Below, one piece after another: positions 53,851 to 63,399 of a stretch of 64,000 bases of DNA. Under the pieces are notes generated by a model. The model saw only the letters and a program-made list of their open reading frames with translations, had not been told where the DNA came from and did no database searches. The stretch comes from Sacculina carcini (lineage: Eukaryota; Arthropoda; Thecostraca; Sacculinidae): the NCBI GenBank assembly GCA_916048095.2, contig OU696572.1:7963454-8027453 (forward strand), given 5' to 3'. Each line of letters begins with the position of its first letter. Position 1 is the stretch's first letter. The translations under genes were made by a program, and so were the position numbers.

Positions 53851-56620
53851 GCGCTTCATGGCGGACAAATACGTGGCTGCACGATACAAGGGCGGATGGC
53901 ACGTGAGATCTGGCAGACGTGTGACGCGGTGGCGTTGGTCTGATATGGGCCATGGATCGCCTCAATGTGTCTGCATACGCGAGCGATGTTTGCGGCTGTT
54001 GGGCGCGTCCTGTACGAGACACAAGCATTTCGCATGGAATGCGTAACGGCGTGCCATATACCAGTTCGGCGGATGACACTTGCAGGTCTGCTTTGACGGC
54101 CGTTCGTAAACCAAGAAGAACAATTGACAGAGTGTCCGTCCAATTGACTGACATGTGCGCTCGCAGTGATGCCTTAAGTTGGCGATGCAGACGCTCAATA
54201 AGGCCATTGCTTGCCGGATGGTAGCTGCATGTAGTTTTGTGTTTGAAGCCCATGACTTCACACAGTTGCTGCCAGCGAGTGCCGGTGAATTGCGTACCTC
54301 TGTCTGTTGTCACAATTTCAGGGACACCAAATCGCGCTAACCAGCCAAGAAAAAATGCACGACATACTGTTTCGGCTCGCATGTCAGCAATGGGTAACAC
54401 TTCTGCCCACCTTGTGAAGCGACAGATGCATGTGAGTACGTACGTCATTCCGTTGGATGCAGGCAGCGGACCAGCCAAGTCGACGTGCACATGTCGGAAT
54501 CGGTCGCTGGGCACGTCAAAGGTGCCGATTTGAGCTCGTGTGTGTATGTGGACCTTGGCGCGTTGACATGATACGCATGAGCGTGTCCACTGTTGAATTT
54601 CACGCTTCATATTTGGCCAAACACAGCGAGATGTGATCAGTTTTTGTGTGGCGTGAGCACCCGGATGCGACATATTGTGCCACAGAGAAAAGTAATGTCT
54701 ACGGAAGCTTGTCGGTATGATTGGACGAGGGCGGCCTGTCGATTCATCACATAGCACGAGTGCACCGCTTGCGAGTTTGATTCTGCGTAGCCGTAGCGAA
54801 TGTTCTGTGTCTTCTAACCACTGCAAGGCGACATCGGCTTGCTGTGCGGCTGCTAACGCATCAAAATCGTGAAGTGGTGGTTTTGGATGACACAGAACGC
54901 TGATTGTGCGCGATAAAGCATCAGCTACAACGTTGTCGGAGCCCGCCACGTGTCTGATATCCGTCGTGAACTGGGTTATGAACTCCAGATGACGAATTTC
55001 TCGTGGAGAATAGCGGTCCGAATGAGAGTTCACAGCGGTGACGAGTGGGCGATGGTCTGTGAAAATAATCAATGGTCGGCCCTCCACTGCGTGCCTGAAT
55101 CTTCGGATGGCCAAGTAGATTGCCAAGAGCTCACGACCAAACGTGCTGTAGCGGCACTCGGTTGGACGCAACGCTTTTGAAAAGAATGTCAGTGGCTTCC
55201 AGTCGTCGTGTGCATATTGCTGCAGGACTGCTCCGATAGCTTTGTCGGACGCATCCACCTATAGGCTGATTGGAGCGTCACGAACTGGGTGCGTCAGCAT
55301 GACGGCAGCAGCCAGTTTCTCTTTGATGTTTTGGAAAGCGTCTTGTGCATCGCCAGTCCAATTTACGGGTCGGCGAGAACGCTTACCGGCTGGCACCAGT
55401 AGTTTGTGCAGCGGCTGCAGTTGCTCTGCTGCAGCGGGCAAGAAGCGGTTGTAGAACGCTGTCATTCCGAGAAATCGACGAAGCTGAGCCTGTGTTTCTG
55501 GCCTGGGAAATGACATGATGACGTCTATTTTGTCTGGCAACGGGGAGATACCATTGGCGGTGAGACGATGACCCAGGAACGATACTTCGGCTTGCCCATA
55601 CACGCACTTACTTGGGTTGATGATAACTCCATATTTTTGTAGGCGGCGTAAGACTGCGCGTACGTGAACTTCATGTTCTGCCATGGTGGAACTGGCGATG
55701 AGAATATCATCTATGTACGCGTACACATTGTTGAGCCCTGCCAGTATTTGATCAACGAAGCGTTGCATTGTTTGGGCCGCGTTGCGGAGACCAAACGGCA
55801 TTCGCGTAGCCTCGAAGAGCCCGAACGGTGTAGTAATTGCAGTTTTGTGGACGTCGTTCGGCTCTACTGGGATCTGATTGTACGCCCTCACAAGATCCAA
55901 GGTGGTGAATACACGACAACCCGCCAGATTCGTCACGAAGTCTTGAATGTGCGGGATCGGATATTTGTCCGGTACGGTACACGCGCTCAGGGCGCGGTAG
56001 TCCCCACACGGACGCCACTCACCAGGCTGTTTCTTGCGCACCATATGCAGTGGTGCAGCCCAGCTGCTGCTCGATGGCCTCATGATTCCGAGCCTTTGCA
56101 TATCGGAAAATGATTGCTTTGCCACATTCAGTCGGTCGGGAGGCAAGCGGCGTGGTCTAGCGAAATTCGGCGGACCGTGTGTTTGGATATGGTGCGTTAC
56201 CGAATGACGCAGCGGAAATGGCTGATCGGGCGGACGCACCACACCTGGAAATTCGGCGAGTAACGACTGAAACGCCGATGAAATTTCTACAAGGCACTGT
56301 AGCCGAGGAGATGTCAGGGTATTCACAGTACCTCGGGCGCGGACACGTCCCGAAATATCGCTTAACATCATGCGATGCACATCGACAATGAGACGGTAAT
56401 GTGCAAGCAAATCAGCGCCGATTATGTGAAGTGTCGTGTCAGCGACTACAAATTTCCAGCGCAACGGATGGCCACGAGTGAGTGTCAATGTAAGCTCATG
56501 AGTGCCATAGACATTTACGAGCGAACCGTTTGCCGCTAACAGCTTGGAAGACTGTTGCGGCGGAGGTTCTGGCAAGCTTGACACAGGCAGAACACTCACC
56601 TGGGCACCGGTGTCCACTTA
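53851..56620 (-). pseudogene. Element M Pol region, N-terminal to integrase core
   Basis: The protease has [12 protein letters not shown] and [12 protein letters not shown] has [27 protein letters not shown] and [11 protein letters not shown]. RNase H has MDASDKAIGAVL and FTDHRPL. The integrase has HNMSHPGAHAT to CVSCQRAK, VDLAGPLPAS, TDRGTQFTG and [12 protein letters not shown]. The C-terminal part of the frame lies beyond hAT copy 2, at about 40147-39656 (DGPFRVVSR and a Gln/Arg-rich tail). Fossil. Confidence 0.82.
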
Positions 56621-56913
56621 GAAGCGTCGTCTATTTATGCTGTCTTGTACAAGGAAGAGAGGCACCGGTTTGTGAATTTCGCCCGTCGACGCTGGTGCGC
56701 TGCGCCGCAGGCTCATCAGTTTTCCGAGTTGGCTGTAGCAGTCCAAGTACACGGAAGCTCGCATCTGTAAGCTGATGAGCCAAATCTGCGGTTGAAGCGA
56801 CAAACACGATTTTCGTCACTGCCCGCCTGGTTTTGGCTCGGTCTGGAGTTTCGACGAGACAACGAGCGGTTCCGCTGTGGTGGGCGAGAGCTACTTTCGG
56901 CTGCGTGACTCCT

Positions 56914-57660
56914 TTAGAGCTGCAGTTCGCTGATGAGCTCCGTCATTTTCGCCATCAGCTGAGAAAATTCCGTGTGGGACACGGCTGGTGCTCTAGGAGC
57001 TGATGCAGCGTGCTCTACTTGCCGAATCGCTTCCACTTCTGGCCAGACTGTAGCCGATTGATTGGCAGTTGCTTGAGCAAAGCGATCAGCGGCGGTAGCC
57101 AACACGTCCAAGTCACTGTTCTCTGGAAGGAGAGACAGTGCGGTGCGTATTGTTTGTGGCAATCGCTGGAGAAATAGCGTTCGCGGAAGTCCGGTGTCTC
57201 CAGGATCTCCTGCCGCTGTCACTTCGTTGCGCATGTTGCGCAACAGTTGCGATGGTCGCTGATCACCTAACTGTTGATGGCGCAGCAGTGCTTCAAGTTT
57301 TGGTGCGCGAGAGGTAGCCAGTCGTGAACGGAGTGCTTCGCAGAGTTCGGTGAATGTCGCAGTCTGTCGGCTGATGATGTCCTTTACTTGGACCGCGACC
57401 GGCATCGGAAGGTTCGCCGCGAGCATTTTGAGACGGCTGCGGCCATCGTCGATACCGGATACGTCGAACGCGAACTCCACTTGTGTGAGGCACAATTCGG
57501 GCTCGTCAGCGCAGAACGGTGGTAGGCGGAATGTCGTCAACGGCTTGGCTGTGGTTGTGAGATCCATATTACCGTCCGGCGACTGTGCCTGTGGTGTCGT
57601 GCCTCCGGGTTCTAGCATGCCGGTTGTCGGGGTCACCAGTGTAGAATTTGGATTTGGGTC
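56914..57660 (-). pseudogene. Element M Gag region
   Basis: Encodes LTTFRLPPFCADEPELCLTQ, LGDQRPSQLLRNMRNEVT and [20 protein letters not shown], the same landmarks as K and E. The reading frame reaches back into the LTR, as in K. The CHCC end was not seen in this frame. Fossil. Confidence 0.75.
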
Positions 57661-57741
57661 CAATTCTATTGGGCCAAATGTGGCCTGTGTTCACCGACAC
57701 GCGACCCGGCAATTTCCCTTCTTGAAGCAGGGCAACCCACG
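57641..57741 (-). repeat. 5' LTR (inner part) of element M
   Basis: About 100 bases match 38895-38995. The match stops at CAACCCACG. The primer site TGGTGACCCCGACA follows on the minus strand (57626-57639). Confidence 0.8.
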
Positions 57742-57915
57742 TACTACACGTACGTACTGTTGTACTTCAAAAAATTCATCCAAATACCAATAACTGCATA
57801 AGAATAAATCATAATATAAGGGTAAACAAATGCATATGAATAAATTACCCATAACACTACAAGTATACGGATATTTGTTGACAAAACAAATATATCTTTA
57901 ACTATATACTTAACA
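57742..57915. other. Unassigned A/T-rich spacer
   Basis: Between the truncated LTR of M and the next LINE tail. No coding potential, inverted repeat or known repeat was recognised. The ORF1 start of the main LINE would be expected here but was not found. Confidence 0.5.
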
Positions 57916-58571
57916 ACAACAACGACAACAACGTGTATTTGCTATAGCGCCGGTAAAACACAAGCGCGAAAAACGGAAAACATCAATTGAGATAAAACGA
58001 CAATTGTAAAGAATATGGGAGAAATGAGCAAGTAAAAGAAAGAGAAGTCGCAAAACAACCAAAATTGGTAAATAGCAAGCACAAGCACAAAGGGCACAGT
58101 TCTAGAAAATCAAGTGGTATGTTCGAACAATAAAATCGACAGAGAATTATTACAGAGAACATTCACAATAGAATAAATAAAGCAGCAAGGAAGGAAAGGA
58201 AGCAGTAACTGTGCTCAAGACAGGGAAAAATAAGACAACGAGGAGAATTGAAACAATCATGAAACGGAGAAATAGTTCAAACAATATCACAGAGATGCGA
58301 AAGGAGAGAGAGAGTGAGAGACGGGATCAAATGAAATGTCAAAAAGGTACAGGCGAAGCCGACGGCGGAATGACCAAAATGTAGAGGCGCGGGTGATATG
58401 AGAGGGAAGAGAATTATACAAGCGAGGGGCGTAAAAAAAGAACGATTTAGAGGACCAGGAAGATTCATTAGATGCACGAGGACAAGCGAGAGGAAGAGGG
58501 CGACGAGAGGAGTGTGAGTCAGTGGGAGACAAAAGATTAGCAGGATAAGAAGGTTGGTGAGGATCATGCAG
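57916..58571 (-). mobile_element. CR1/L2-like LINE, 5'-truncated 3' end (second copy)
   Basis: The minus strand encodes SYPANLLSPTDSHSSRRPLP, ACPRASNESSWSSKSFFF and PRLYNSLPSHITRAS, ending near PFASL, closely matching the segment at 10505-10869. The 3' UTR has GCTATAGCGCC and an AAC-type (minus-strand TTG) tail at about 57916-57940. It starts abruptly at 58571, a typical 5' truncation. Confidence 0.8.
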
Positions 58572-58834
58572 AACTAACTAACTTAACTATAAATTTGCAT
58601 GTAAAGTTCAAATTTCCTCTCTTTTGCGAGCTAACTCCATGTTGAATGATATATGAAAGGGAACAAAGTAAGAATATGCAAGTTGAAATTATAAGTTGAA
58701 AATATTAGTCACTGCATTCAAGACTTTGCAGTTGCAACTCTGACTAATACTGCTATTGTTTTCTGTAAATCATTACTAGAGACAAATTAAGATACATTTT
58801 TTCATATATTCAAACAAACACAACAAACTTCAGT
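58572..58834. other. Unassigned A/T-rich stretch
   Basis: No gene or repeat recognised. It may contain the left end of the IS630-type transposon, but no terminal inverted repeat was found. Confidence 0.4.
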
Positions 58835-60149
58835 CTATCTATGTACATGGTGACATTGAAACAACACATTTCGCATCTCCAGTGCAGACGAGATATGTTG
58901 TTGAACGTGTGCAATACAGCGGGCGCTATTCTGTGCGCTCAAATTTCCTGAGCTCTCCGAAATTATCGCCTCCAATGCCGATAATCTTTGTTCTGCTTGC
59001 GAAATGGCATCATTTCTGCTAGTCAAAATTGTTGGCAGCTGGTCGGCTAGTTTTCTTTTCACCTCGCTCTTCGATTGGGACCACACCATCTCGATGGCAT
59101 TTGTGGCGGTTGGCTCGCCACGAAGCTACACAAACACACAGGACGACTGTTCTGGACCGACTGTTTATAGCGACACATGACAATTACACATACTCACGGT
59201 TGCACAGCGCTTGCAATGCAGAGGACGAGTGCTCCTCCTCCAATGACACACAATGTCGCCAGGGCAGAGGACACTGCGCGTATGCTTCTGGCGGGTTCCC
59301 CGAATTGGTCCGTAACGCTGTTGCACGTGGCGCACCACACATTCATCATCGGGCTGTATGGAGCCAGACGTAGCAAATGATGAGGTTTGTACTCGTTCTC
59401 GGCGAACACTAGCTCAATTTGATTGTGACTTGGTGCATTATCAACCACAAGCACCACGGGCCCACCAAAAGTTTTTTTTGCCGCCTGGAGACATTGGCGC
59501 ACAAACTCGTTCACATCGTTGATTTTGTGCGATCCTCGGCGGATTTGATGATGTAGAAGCCCTTGATTGGTTATGCAGCCAATAACATGTACGTTTGCTT
59601 CACGACTACCAGATGCGACGGTCATGCATCGTGACCCGGTTCTTGATCGACCATAATTGCGCGAAATAAACATATTGAAGTTGGTTTCGTCCATATATAT
59701 GACGGGGAGCATGTTGAATTGCAGTTCTAACAATCTCCTTGCATATTCTGCTTGTTTTGTATTGAGTTTGCCCTTTCAGGATCAAACCGTATTTGCTTGA
59801 TTGTGACAAGCATCTTTTCAAGCTGACGGCGAATACACTCCTTAGAAACTTGTACGTTGAATTGCTGGCGAATATTCTCCGTTATTTCTTTTAGCGTAAT
59901 ACGCGGGTTTTCCTCCACACAATCTTCCATACACTTTATGTGGTCCTCATGTATTTTCCTATGCCTTGAGTCTCCACGAGAGTCTTCATGGTCTTCATTA
60001 GATATCCAGCGATAAGCAGTTGATTTGGCGACTCCCAACTTTCTAGCCAGCTGCCTCCAGTCAACACCCGCCCAATGTGCAGCCACTATTTGAATTATTT
60101 TGTCTTTGGAGTGGGATTTTTTTATATTATTCACGGTACGCCCGCTCAT
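58835..60149 (-). pseudogene. Broken IS630/Tc1-type DDE transposase
   Basis: The start is most likely ATG at 60149 (MSGRTVNNIKK). Residues about 15-50 form a helix-turn-helix (AAHWAGVDWRQLARKLGVAKSTAYRW), followed by a second HTH (NPRITLKEITENIRQQ). The catalytic domain has YMDETNFN (first Asp, near 59700), VVDNAPSHN (second Asp, near 59450) and YSPMMN near 59341; the third acid is in NAIEMVWSQ near 59095. The spacing is about DD35E. The frame shifts between the HTH and catalytic parts near 59730-59770, and a 238-bp insertion splits YSPMMN from AIE. A dead DNA transposon remnant. Confidence 0.82.
59103..59340. other. 238-bp insertion in the transposase catalytic domain
   Basis: Removing this stretch would join the MMN codons directly to AIEMVWS, the standard order of this family; ATT is repeated at both edges (59100-59102, 59341-59343). 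It could be a small mobile element. An intron is possible on the minus strand (GTGTGG start, an internal GTGTAG acceptor), but that would leave about eight extra residues. Confidence 0.55.
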
Positions 60150-60439
60150 TATAATTGGCTCAAAAACAACTGTGATATCAAAACACGCAATGCAAATATG
60201 TGATGCGGGAAACGAAAACACAGCGTCAGCCTTCAATCTTCGAGCCTATAACCGGCCTGAAGCAGAAACTCAAGAACTTTTCACAAATACATCACTTATT
60301 AGACAAATTTATTAAAAATAATCAAGTGTAGGGTGATTTATTCGGTGATATTATTTCGTGAAAAAACATTAAAATCATAATACATTATTCGAGAATATCT
60401 TCAGCATATTATTTTCAGTTCAACGCAATGTTTCAGTCT

Positions 60440-61055
60440 CATTTTGAAGTTGATTAGTCCCATTTTGTAGTTGATTATCCCATTATGAAGTTGATTGTTC
60501 TCATTTTGAAGTTGACTATTCTCATTTTGAAGTTGACTTATCATATCTTGAAATTTCATAATACGATTTATGATTCAGATAATAATTAAGCTTGATATTA
60601 ATATTTTATACTGTAAAACAGTGTTATGAGTATTCAAATGCAGTTTTAAAGTTATTATCATGTTCGTATATACGTATCTCTGAAACTGAGGAGAATGATT
60701 GTCATAAATTTGTCAATTTTTTCATACTATTTCAACAAAAATTCATTCACAATAAATGTGCTTTTTCTCAAGCATATGCAGTCAATATTTAAATACGAAC
60801 AATTGTTTACTGGGACACAATTATATATAACATTTCATTGTTGTATTTGTACCACACTTACGTGATTCATTTATATTTCGATCTATTTATTTATTTATAT
60901 TTTTGTGTTCGTATTATACTGTGGTTTGCTTAGCTAATGTCATGAAAATAATTTCAGTAATAATTCACTGGATATCTTGCGATAAACATCTTGGTCCCAT
61001 TTTTAAGTTGACTATTCTCATTTTGAAGTTGATTATTCTCATTTTGAAGTTGAAA
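60440..61055 (-). repeat. 21-bp repeats encoding heptads (S/N)QLQNEN
   Basis: Two clusters (about 60447-60545, five units; about 60995-61052, three units) of a 21-bp unit, plus strand TCTCATTTTGAAGTTGATTA. On the minus strand it encodes SQLQNEN/NQLQNEN heptads, a leucine-zipper-like coiled coil. A short frame at 61178-60957 contains FQLQNENNQLQNENSQLKNG. No start, domain or splice evidence proves a gene. It may be a decayed exon pair or a transposon part. Confidence 0.5.
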
Positions 61056-61151
61056 TGGTATAGCATGATAGCTCATCCGCCCTTGAAACAGGTTTTGTTT
61101 TTTTCCTGTCGGGTGTCTAGCCACTCTCCTCACTGCAGAACAGTGGGAGGT

Positions 61152-61317
61152 GACACTTAAAGATGTACAAAACATCAATTAAACTCATTTATATATACTA
61201 AAATCCAACATCCGATGACAATTGGGGCTGATTCTAAAAAACATATATAAATACTAAAACAAAGATGTTTTTTTGCAAAAAAACGCAACAAAAATATAAG
61301 TTTTTTTTGCATCACTA
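61152..61317 (-). mobile_element. hAT-like copy 3, right end
   Basis: Matches 53687-53842 of copy 2 (GTACAAAACATCAATT, CAACATCCGATGACAATTG, T-rich tract, GCATCACTA end). It starts exactly at GACAC, where the left fragment at 9924-10028 stops. Confidence 0.8.
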
Positions 61318-61654
61318 CATGTGAGTGCATCTCACAGTGGCGTATTTACTGACTGCAAGTTAAGCGAGTGACCATATTGGCCAATCTTTACTCAGTTGTA
61401 TGTAGATCAGTGGTTTTCAAACTTTTGAACGATTAAACGTAACATTCTAAGACGTATTGGCCTTATCGTGTATTTTCATTGGCAAATTTCGCACGGTTTT
61501 TCATTATTTCCTAACGTAACCTAACCGAACCTAACGATTTGTTTAAGCGTTCATAGGTTTGAAAACCACTGAACTACATACAGCTGAGGAAAAGTAGTCA
61601 CTCGCTCAACTTTTAATCACTAGATACGCCACTGTCAGATGCACTCACGACATG
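61318..61654. mobile_element. 337-bp palindromic MITE
   Basis: The left arm (CATGTGAGTGCATCTCACAG, TGGCGTATTTACTG, CAGTGGTTTTCAAACTTTTGAACG) is repeated inverted at the right (CGTTCATAGGTTTGAAAACC, CACTAGATACGCCACTGTCA, GATGCACTCACGACATG). The arms are about 100-130 bases and mostly paired, with a short loop near CCTAACGTAACCTAACC. Non-coding. The CAGTGGCGTA core resembles hAT-type termini, but the class is not settled. Confidence 0.75.
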
Positions 61655-62007
61655 CACCATTTTAGCCAATGTCGATATACATTTACTCCACCACCATAAT
61701 TGGACAACAACCATCGACAATCCTGAATCGAGTGGAATAACACGTTGAACACTAAACGACGGAGCGTATAATAAAACGCCAACTGAGCAATTTACAAGTG
61801 AAACAATTCAATAAATATCCAATGTTGTATTGTGAAAAACAGCCAAGTGTTTGATGCCCATTGAATGCACACAAAAGCACACGGATGGTGACAAAACTCA
61901 ACGATGAAAAACAAAACAATGCAATACATCCCACAGAAAACACACACATCGAGTCAAACAAGTATAAACATCACAATATGGACTACCCATGAGGATTTGT
62001 GTGGACA
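61655..62007. other. Calreticulin 3' flank
   Basis: A/T-rich sequence downstream of the calreticulin stop, probably including its 3' UTR. No canonical AATAAA on the minus strand was found; AATACA near 61830 is a possible variant. No other gene was recognised. Confidence 0.4.
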
Positions 62008-63195
62008 TTACAGCTCTTCATGCTCGACCGTATCATCTTCGTCCTCGTCTTCATCATCGCCAGCATCATCTGCATCACCAGCCTTCTCAGCTTCCTCCTC
62101 CATTTTCTTCTTCTCTTCCTCGTCCTCGGCGTCCTTCATCTTTTTCTCGCCATCAACACGCTTGAGCGCCTCTGTGGCTTTTTCTTTTGCAATAGCTGGA
62201 TCGTCTGTGAGCAAAAAGTCGTTGAATATTGTGCCAGACTTCACCTGCCACAAGTCCAGACCAACAACGCCGAGATCCTCGTGCAAATACAATGTGTCGT
62301 CGGATTCGTACTCGGGATTGTCGATCATCGGGTGGACCCACTTGCCCTTGTAGTCTGGGTTGTCAATCTGGCGCGGCTTCCATTCGCCCTTGAAGTCAGG
62401 GTTATCGATCATCGGAGGTTCCCATTCGCCATCCATCTCTTCATTCCAATCTTCGGGCTTGGTGGCATCAGGATCGGGGATGTGCTCTGGTTGTTCCCAA
62501 TCTTCAGGCTTGGTGTCCTCCGCATCGTCAATTTTCTCTCGCTCATCCCAATCATCAGGCTTCTTCGCCTCAGGATCTTTGATCTTCTTGGGAGGCAAGA
62601 AATCCCAGTTATCTTCCAGATTACCGGACTCAACGACTTCATTGTCAATGAGAACCTCAAACGTGTTGTCCGGACTGAGGATCAATGTATAAACGTGAGT
62701 GAAAACATCGTCCTTGCATCGAATGTCCTTATTGATCAATAAGTTTTTGTCGTTGTAGCGGAAAATCACATGCACCTTCTTCGTACCGGGACCGCAAATA
62801 TCGGGACCAAACATGATAGCATACTCCGACTCACCGTGCATATCACTTTGATCGAGAGAACTGGGGAAAATTTTCACGTAGCCACCACCACAGTCGATAT
62901 TTTGTTCATGTTTCACAGAAAACTGCACGACTAGCTTCTTATCCCGGTTCGAAAATGAATCGACCTTGCGAGACATAGCATAAAACTTCGCATCCTGGGA
63001 GGTTTGCAAGCCTTTATCTTTATCTTCATCAGTGTAATATTTTCCAGCTGACAACTTGAATTTTCCATAGTCCTTCTGATGCGCTGAATTCACCCACCTA
63101 CTTTCAAAGTCCTTATCAGAGAAGTCCTCATGGAGATATACTTCGGCAGTTACTGCTGAAACGCACAGAAACAAGGCTACTAGAACGCACCTCAT
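62008..63195 (-). CDS. CALR: Calreticulin, intronless
   Basis: ER-lumenal calcium-binding lectin chaperone that assists glycoprotein folding with ERp57-type partners. It has 395 residues, close to the animal norm (about 400). Residues 1-17 are a signal peptide (MRCVLVALFLCVSAVTA). The globular lectin domain (18-200) has KHEQNIDCGGGYVK and Cys102/Cys134 for the conserved disulfide (GPDICG). The P-domain (205-297) has three DP-x-A-x-KP-x-DW repeats and three GxWxPxxIDNPxY repeats. The C-domain is Glu/Asp/Lys-rich and ends HEEL, a KDEL-type retrieval signal less common than HDEL or KDEL. The frame is unbroken with no introns, unlike many animal calreticulins. An ER-stress-type promoter lies upstream. 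Confidence 0.97.
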   Translation of the reverse strand: MRCVLVALFLCVSAVTAEVYLHEDFSDKDFESRWVNSAHQKDYGKFKLSAGKYYTDEDKDKGLQTSQDAKFYAMSRKVDSFSNRDKKLVVQFSVKHEQNIDCGGGYVKIFPSSLDQSDMHGESEYAIMFGPDICGPGTKKVHVIFRYNDKNLLINKDIRCKDDVFTHVYTLILSPDNTFEVLIDNEVVESGNLEDNWDFLPPKKIKDPEAKKPDDWDEREKIDDAEDTKPEDWEQPEHIPDPDATKPEDWNEEMDGEWEPPMIDNPDFKGEWKPRQIDNPDYKGKWVHPMIDNPEYESDDTLYLHEDLGVVGLDLWQVKSGTIFNDFLLTDDPAIAKEKATEALKRVDGEKKMKDAEDEEEKKKMEEEAEKAGDADDAGDDEDEDEDDTVEHEEL

Positions 63196-63286
63196 CCTAT
63201 CCTACTAGACAGACACACAACGTCAAAATGACAACGTAGACGACTCCGTACCACTGTCCTGCATAGCTCATCATTTGCCGGCTGAA

Positions 63287-63305
63287 CGTGGTTGGCTCCG
63301 ATTGG
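63287..63305 (-). promoter_or_regulatory. ER stress response element (ERSE) upstream of calreticulin
   Basis: On the minus strand this reads CCAATCGGAGCCAACCACG, an exact CCAAT-N9-CCACG. ERSEs bind NF-Y plus ATF6/XBP1 and drive chaperone genes in the unfolded protein response. It lies 92-110 bases before the start codon. Confidence 0.9.
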
Positions 63306-63314
63306 TCGATTCCA

Positions 63315-63333
63315 CATGGACTGATATCATTGG
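63315..63333 (-). promoter_or_regulatory. Second ERSE-like element
   Basis: On the minus strand this reads CCAATGATATCAGTCCATG: CCAAT-N9-CCATG, one base off the ERSE consensus, in the same orientation and 28 bases from the first. Multiple ERSEs are usual in ER chaperone promoters. Confidence 0.7.
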
Positions 63334-63399
63334 TGGAAAGATATTTACACCAATGATTGAACACAATACATTTTATCCCGATTTTAGCCATAAAAGTAA

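Larger units (their letters stand above)
38895..57741 (-). mobile_element. Element M: CsRn1-like Ty3/gypsy element, split by hAT copy 2
   Basis: Minus strand. Part of the 5' LTR is at 57641-57741, the tRNA-Trp-type primer site just inside it, gag about 57660-56914, and pol about 56620-53851 continuing at about 40147-39656. The full 3' LTR is 38895-39655. hAT copy 2 lies inside the pol C-terminal region, flanked by AGTATGAC/AGCATGAC. The outer part of the 5' LTR is missing. A fossil with a few breaks. Confidence 0.85.
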
